Shown piece after piece: positions 6,620 to 10,523 of a DNA stretch of 10,523 bases. This DNA comes from Streptosporangiaceae bacterium (GTDB lineage Bacteria; Actinomycetota; Actinomycetes; Streptosporangiales; Streptosporangiaceae), in the NCBI GenBank assembly GCA_030039095.1, contig JASHQP010000397.1, positions 1-10,523 of the forward strand, read 5' to 3'. Within the stretch, counting starts at the first letter, position 1. Every line of letters starts with the position of its first letter. Below the pieces are notes generated by a model. It searched no databases. It saw nothing but the letters and a program-made list of their open reading frames with translations, and had not been told where the DNA came from. Made by a program: the position numbers and the translations under genes.

Positions 6620-6648
6620 ATTGACGATTATTGACAGCCGGCTACAGA
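6620..6648 (+). promoter_or_regulatory. Candidate promoter/operator of the molybdenum hydroxylase operon
   Basis: ATTGAC occurs twice exactly ten bases apart (6620-6625 and 6630-6635), one helical turn, and the second copy extends to a consensus TTGACA -35 box. TTGACG at 6621 with TACAGA at 6643-6648 gives a 16-base spacer, but that -10 is weak. The intergenic stretch 6561-6739 between the divergent genes holds nothing else I can support. Confidence 0.35.
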
Positions 6649-6725
6649 GCTTTGGCCGGCGTGGATAGGGTTGTCAGAGCAGGGCTGGGTGAGCTGGGAC
6701 GCCGCGGAAGCGTCCCCTCCGGATC

Positions 6726-6731
6726 GAAGGG
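6726..6731 (+). promoter_or_regulatory. Ribosome binding site of the FAD-subunit gene
   Basis: GAAGGG sits eight bases before the ATG at 6740. This favours 6740 over the in-frame GTG at 6671, whose 23 extra residues do not resemble the family N-terminus. Confidence 0.6.
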
Positions 6732-6739
6732 CCGCGCTT

Positions 6740-7615
6740 ATGAAGCTGCCTCCCGTGGACTACGAGGCGCCCGGAACGCTGTCCGGGGCCCTCGAGCTGC
6801 TGGCCGAGCATCAGGACGAGGCGAGCGTGCTCGCCGGCGGGCAGAGCCTGATCCCGCTGCTCGCGCTCCGGCTGGCCCAGCCGGCGGTGCTCATCGACAT
6901 CAACGGCGTCGAGGGGCTGTCCGGGGTGTCACGGACCGACGGCTGGGTGACGATCGGCGCCACGACGCGGGAGTACGTCGCGGAGGAGTCGCAGACGATC
7001 GCCGACGCGGTGCCGCTGCTCGCGGCCGCGCTGCCGCTGATCGGGCACGAGGCGATCCGCAGCCGCGGCACGGTCGGCGGCAGCCTCGCGCACGCCGACC
7101 CGGCGGCCGAGCTCCCGGCCGTGGCCAGGGCGCTCGACGCCGAGTTCGTGGTGCACGGCCCGAACGGCGAGCGGGTTGTGCCCGCGGCCGAGTGGTTCGA
7201 GGGGTATCTCACCACGTCACGCGCCGTGGATGAGCTGCTCACCGAGGTTCGGTTCCCTGCCGCCAGACCGGGCACGGGGACCTCGTTCCAGGAGGTTGCG
7301 CGCCGCCACGGGGACTTCGCGATGGTCGGGCTGGCCACGTCGGTGACGCTGAACGGCGGGACGATCACCGACGCGAGGCTGGCGTTCGCCGGGGTGTCCG
7401 ACGTGCCCGTGCGGGCTACGGCCGCGGAGGAACTGCTGGTGGGCCACGCGCCGGCGGCCGAGCTGTTCGACGAGGCGGCCCAGAGAGCGTCCGCCGGCAT
7501 CGACCCGCCGTCCGACCTGCACGGGTCGGCGGAGTACCGGAAGAAGGTCGCGGCCGCGCTCGTGCGCCGGGGCCTGCGTGAGGCCGTGGGCAACGCGATG
7601 AGAGGCAGTGACTGA
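6740..7615 (+). CDS. Molybdenum hydroxylase FAD-binding (medium, CoxM-like) subunit
   Basis: Medium subunit of a CO dehydrogenase/xanthine dehydrogenase-superfamily enzyme. It carries FAD and passes electrons from the iron-sulfur subunit to the external acceptor. 291 residues, the usual length. It begins MKLPPVDYEAPGTLSGALEL, typical of the FAD_binding_5 domain. The two FAD signatures are present: AGGQSLIP (32-39) and TVGGSLAHADPAAELP (111-126). The C-terminal third fits the CO_deh_flav_C domain (EVARRHGDFAMVGLATSVTL onward). First gene of a medium-small-large operon; its TGA shares one base with the next ATG (TGATG). The closest upstream plus-strand gene is the peptidase, which ends in a strong terminator, so a promoter is expected in 6561-6739. 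The substrate is set by the large subunit and remains unknown. Confidence 0.95.
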   Translation: MKLPPVDYEAPGTLSGALELLAEHQDEASVLAGGQSLIPLLALRLAQPAVLIDINGVEGLSGVSRTDGWVTIGATTREYVAEESQTIADAVPLLAAALPLIGHEAIRSRGTVGGSLAHADPAAELPAVARALDAEFVVHGPNGERVVPAAEWFEGYLTTSRAVDELLTEVRFPAARPGTGTSFQEVARRHGDFAMVGLATSVTLNGGTITDARLAFAGVSDVPVRATAAEELLVGHAPAAELFDEAAQRASAGIDPPSDLHGSAEYRKKVAAALVRRGLREAVGNAMRGSD

Positions 7616-8103
7616 TGCCGGACATTTCGCTGACGGTCAACGGCGTCACGCGGACAGGGTCGCCGGAGGCGCGCAAGACGCTCGCGGACTTCCTGCGCGA
7701 CGACCTCGGTTTGACCGGTACGCATCTCGGATGCGAGCACGGAGTCTGCGGTGCGTGCACGGTCATCCTCGACGGCCGCGCGGTGCGATCGTGCCTGATG
7801 CTGGCGGTCCAGGCCGCGGGCAGCGACGTGACCACGATCGAGGGACTGGGCCCGGACGGGGAGATGGGCGAGCTGCAGCAGGCGATGTGGGACTCGCACA
7901 GCTTCCAGTGCGGGTTCTGCACGCCGGGGATGGTCATGCAGGCCGCCGCGTTCCTCCGCGACCACCCGGACGCCGGCGAGCAGCAGATCCGCGAGGCGCT
8001 GTCCGGCAACATCTGCCGGTGCACCGGCTACCAGAGCATCATCGACGGCGTGCTGCTGGCCGCCGAGCGCGTCCGCGAGGGCTCAGCGAGGGAGACGGCA
8101 TGA
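7615..8103 (+). CDS. Molybdenum hydroxylase [2Fe-2S] (small, CoxS-like) subunit
   Basis: Small subunit, 162 residues, with two [2Fe-2S] clusters that carry electrons from the molybdenum site to FAD. All eight cluster cysteines are present. The plant-ferredoxin-type domain has Cys40, Cys45, Cys48 and Cys60 (GCEHGVCGACTV, then RSC). The helical C-terminal domain has Cys99, Cys102, Cys134 and Cys136 (QCGFCTPG and NICRCTGYQ). An AGAGG sequence at 7601-7605 serves as ribosome binding site inside the end of the preceding gene. The last four bases overlap the large-subunit start (ATGA), so all three subunits are probably translationally coupled in equal amounts. No Tat or Sec signal is seen, in line with a cytoplasmic enzyme. 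Confidence 0.96.
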   Translation: MPDISLTVNGVTRTGSPEARKTLADFLRDDLGLTGTHLGCEHGVCGACTVILDGRAVRSCLMLAVQAAGSDVTTIEGLGPDGEMGELQQAMWDSHSFQCGFCTPGMVMQAAAFLRDHPDAGEQQIREALSGNICRCTGYQSIIDGVLLAAERVREGSARETA

Positions 8104-10445
8104 CGGCGATTGCGGCCGAGCGGTACACCGGCGCCAGCATCAAGCGGTCGGAGGACCCGCGCATCCTGACCGGCGCGGGCCGGTACGTCGACGACATCAA
8201 GCTGCCGGGGATGCTGCACGCCGCGTTCGTGCGCTCGCCGATGGCGCACGCCCGCGTGCTCTCGGTCGACGCCTCGGCCGCGCGGGAGCTGCCCGGGGTC
8301 GTCGCCGCGTACACCGGGGCGGAGCTGGAGGCGATGACGGTCCCCGGGCCGGACGCGCTGATGGCGCTCATGGGCTGGCAGGGACCGACCCCGGAGTTCA
8401 CGTTGCTGGCGACCGACAAGGTGCGCTTCGCGGGCGATCCCGTCGCGGTCGTGATCGCGGAGAGCCGGTACCTCGCCGAGGACGGCTGCGAGCTCGTCGC
8501 GGTGGAGTACGAGGACCTGCCCCCGGTCGTGACCGCGGCGTTCGCGCTCGACCCGGCCAGCCCGCCGGTGTTCGCCAACCTGGGCGACAACATCGCCCGC
8601 ACCCACTCGCGCAGCGAGTTCGGTGACGTCGCCGCCACGTTCGAGCGCGCCGACCGGGTCTTCGAGACCCACATCGACGTGCACCGCCACCAGAACGTGC
8701 CGATGGAGGGGCGCGCCTGCATCGCGTCCTACGACGCCGATTCCGGCAGCATGACGGTGCACGCGGCGACGCAGAGCGTGCACGTCAGCAAAATCGCGGT
8801 CGCCATGCGCCTGGGCATGGAGCAGGACAAGGTGCGCGTGCTGGCCGGTGACATCGGCGGCTCGTTCGGCCTGAAGATCGGCGCGTCCCGGGAGGAGCTC
8901 GCGGTCGCCGCCGCGTCGCGTGACCTGGGCCGGCCGGTCAAGTGGGTCGAGGACCGGGGCGAGAACCTCACCACGTCCGGGCAGGCGCGCGAGGAGAGCT
9001 TCGACGTCCGCGCCGCGGTCAGCAACGACGGCGACCTGCTCGGGATGGACGTCGCGATGGTCATCGACACCGGCGCGTACCCGGGCATGGGCGCGATGGT
9101 CCCGGACATCGTCCAGGCGATGTTCCCGGGCCCGTACAAGATGGCGGCGCTGGGTTTCGAGTCGACCGGCGCCATCACGAACAAGGCGTGCTACGTCGCC
9201 TACCGCGGCCCGTGGGCGTCCGAGACGTTCGTGCGCGAGCGCTTCCTGGACCTGATCGCGAAGGACCTCGGCGCCGACCCGCTGGAGTTCCGGCTGCGCA
9301 ACGTTGCGCAGCTCACCGACCCGCCGGCGGTCATGGTGACCGGGCGCCCGCTGGTCGGCGTCACCACCCAGGAGTCCCTGCAGCGCATCGCCCAGCGCGT
9401 GGACTTTCCGGCCTTCCGGCGGCGTCAGGCCGAAGGGCTCGAACGCGGCGTGCACCTCGGTATCGGTGTGGCCACGTTCATCGAGGCAGCGCCCGGACCA
9501 CGCGAGCCGGGCGGGCCGAGCGGGCCGATGGGCATCGAGTCGATGCGGCTGCGGCTGGAGGAGGACGGCTTCGTCGTGCTGTTCACCGGGCAGATGCCGC
9601 ACGGCCAGAGCCACCAGACCACGCTGGCGCAGATCGCCGCCGACGAGTTCGGCGTGCCGTTCGAGCAGGTCCGCGTCGTGGTCGGCGACTCCGACGTGGT
9701 CCCGTTCGGGCTGACCGGCGGCAGCCGGTCGGCCACCATGACCGGCGGCGTGGCGCTGCACGGCGCGCGGCAGCTCAAGGCGCGGGTCATCGACCTCGCG
9801 TCGCACCTGATGGAGGCCAGCGTCCAGGACCTGGAGATCGCCGACGGGCGGGTGTTCGTGCGCGGCGACCCCGCGAGCGGCGTCCCGGTCGGCGAGGTCG
9901 CGCGGCGCGCGGCGTCGGGCGAGCTCGGCGCCGACGTGGATGCCAGCCTCGAGATCGTGGCCCAGTTCGACGGCGGCGAGGGCGGCTGGTCCGGGGGCAC
10001 CCACTGCGCGATCGTCGAGGTCGACACCGAGACCGGCATCGTGAAGGTGGAACGGTACCTCGTCGCCGAGGACTGCGGCGCGCTGATCAACCCCGCGGTC
10101 GTCGAGGGCCAGATCCGCGGCGGCATCGCGCAGGGCATCGGCGCGGTTCTGCTGGAGCGGTCGGCGTACGACGAGGACGGCAACTGCCAGTCGGCCACGT
10201 TCATGGACTACCTGCTGCCGACCGCGTGCGACGTGCCCCGCATCGAGATCGAGCACCTCGAGACCGTGCCGCTCGACGCCGACGTGAACTTCCGCGGCGT
10301 CGGCGAGGGCGGCATGATCGTCGCGCCGCCGACCCTGGTGAACGCGATCGAGGACGCGCTCTCCCCGTTCGGTGTGCGGATCTACGAGCAGCACCTGCCG
10401 CCGGCCCGCATCCTGGAGCTCATCGAGGAGGCCGGCCGCAAGTAG
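8100..10445 (+). CDS. Molybdenum hydroxylase molybdopterin-binding (large, CoxL-like) subunit, variant active site
   Basis: Catalytic subunit, 781 residues, of the xanthine dehydrogenase/CO dehydrogenase superfamily. It binds Mo with a pyranopterin cofactor and hydroxylates or oxidises an unknown substrate. ATG 8100 is preceded by GAGGGAG (8088-8094). The N-terminal a/b hammerhead domain starts at GASIKRSEDPRILTGAGRYV. Cofactor-binding stretches are GDIGGSFGLK (250-259), GQMPHGQSHQTT (497-508), TGGSRSATMTGG (539-550) and EDCGALINPAVVEGQIRGG (657-675). The catalytic glutamate is Glu736 in GVGEGG. The active-site loop is AYRGPW (367-372), where aerobic CO dehydrogenase has AYRCSFR with a Cys ligating copper and form II homologues have AYRGAGR. 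CO dehydrogenase activity is therefore excluded on motif grounds; an aldehyde or N-heterocycle substrate is an inference. No dedicated maturation genes are in the window. Confidence 0.95.
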   Translation: MTAIAAERYTGASIKRSEDPRILTGAGRYVDDIKLPGMLHAAFVRSPMAHARVLSVDASAARELPGVVAAYTGAELEAMTVPGPDALMALMGWQGPTPEFTLLATDKVRFAGDPVAVVIAESRYLAEDGCELVAVEYEDLPPVVTAAFALDPASPPVFANLGDNIARTHSRSEFGDVAATFERADRVFETHIDVHRHQNVPMEGRACIASYDADSGSMTVHAATQSVHVSKIAVAMRLGMEQDKVRVLAGDIGGSFGLKIGASREELAVAAASRDLGRPVKWVEDRGENLTTSGQAREESFDVRAAVSNDGDLLGMDVAMVIDTGAYPGMGAMVPDIVQAMFPGPYKMAALGFESTGAITNKACYVAYRGPWASETFVRERFLDLIAKDLGADPLEFRLRNVAQLTDPPAVMVTGRPLVGVTTQESLQRIAQRVDFPAFRRRQAEGLERGVHLGIGVATFIEAAPGPREPGGPSGPMGIESMRLRLEEDGFVVLFTGQMPHGQSHQTTLAQIAADEFGVPFEQVRVVVGDSDVVPFGLTGGSRSATMTGGVALHGARQLKARVIDLASHLMEASVQDLEIADGRVFVRGDPASGVPVGEVARRAASGELGADVDASLEIVAQFDGGEGGWSGGTHCAIVEVDTETGIVKVERYLVAEDCGALINPAVVEGQIRGGIAQGIGAVLLERSAYDEDGNCQSATFMDYLLPTACDVPRIEIEHLETVPLDADVNFRGVGEGGMIVAPPTLVNAIEDALSPFGVRIYEQHLPPARILELIEEAGRK

Positions 10446-10483
10446 CCCTTCAGGCTGCGTGCTTCCAGTCGCGGTCAGCCTCG

Positions 10484-10506
10484 CCAGCCGGGCCTGATCT
10501 GGCTGG
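10484..10506 (+). terminator. Weak hairpin after the molybdenum hydroxylase operon
   Basis: CCAGCC (10484-10489) and GGCTGG (10501-10506) could pair over six bases around an 11-base loop, about 38 bases past the large-subunit stop. There is no T-tract and the operon could continue beyond the window. Confidence 0.22.
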
Positions 10507-10523
10507 TCAGGCAGGTACCAAGG

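Noticed and set aside
7608..8099. N-terminal extension of the large subunit reading back to 7608
   Set aside because: This stretch overlaps the iron-sulfur subunit in another frame and is not family-like. ATG 8100 has a good ribosome binding site and a normal N-terminus.
8028..10394. A 788-codon open frame antisense to the large molybdenum subunit
   Set aside because: Its composition is Arg/Asp/His/Ala-rich low-complexity with no recognisable motif. It is the usual shadow of a high-GC gene, and the sense strand carries all expected cofactor motifs.
8100..10445. Aerobic carbon monoxide dehydrogenase (form I CoxL)
   Set aside because: The AYRCSFR loop with its copper-binding Cys is replaced by AYRGPW, so the operon is kept as a molybdenum hydroxylase of unknown substrate.

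Overview
The window is very GC-rich with long antisense open frames, GTG starts, ATGA-type gene overlaps and only two in-frame TTA codons noticed in the whole stretch. This points to a high-GC actinobacterium, probably a soil or filamentous type; I cannot name the genus. I see no tRNA, rRNA, CRISPR array, transposase or integrase.

Left part (1-4010, all minus strand). Read in the direction of transcription: a D-2-hydroxyacid dehydrogenase (4010 to 2982), then a tightly packed cluster of drug-type ABC ATPase (2846 to 1893), ABC-2 permease (1896 to 1165) and DesK/NarL-type sensor histidine kinase (1159 to beyond base 1). The last three overlap or nearly touch and look like one operon, an efflux pump with its own two-component sensor. 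The response regulator is expected just off the left edge. A 6-2-6 inverted repeat lies about 60 bases before the ATPase start and is a candidate operator. A small GC hairpin separates the dehydrogenase from the pump operon.

Middle (4011-6600). An oligopeptide/dipeptide-type ABC permease fragment (4141-4911) has lost its N-terminal part and stands without its usual partners. An 8-base direct repeat sits at both of its edges. Next is a secreted G1-family (eqolisin-like) glutamic peptidase (5054-6088) with a clear signal peptide and a TTA codon at codon 9. A strong 14-bp-stem hairpin (6102-6147) separates it from a convergent minus-strand gene (6165-6560) that resembles only the C-terminal domain of a GNAT-family acetyltransferase.

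Right part (6740-10445, plus strand). A complete three-subunit molybdenum hydroxylase operon of the CO dehydrogenase/xanthine dehydrogenase superfamily: FAD subunit, [2Fe-2S] subunit and molybdopterin subunit, overlapping by 1 and 4 bases. The large subunit carries AYRGPW where true CO dehydrogenase has AYRCSFR, so it is not a CO dehydrogenase and its substrate is unknown.

Nothing here is clearly a new multi-gene system. The points most worth a second look are the variant active-site loop of the molybdenum enzyme, the repeat-flanked permease remnant, the candidate operator of the pump operon, the TTA-containing secreted peptidase, and an apparent insertion in the dehydrogenase.
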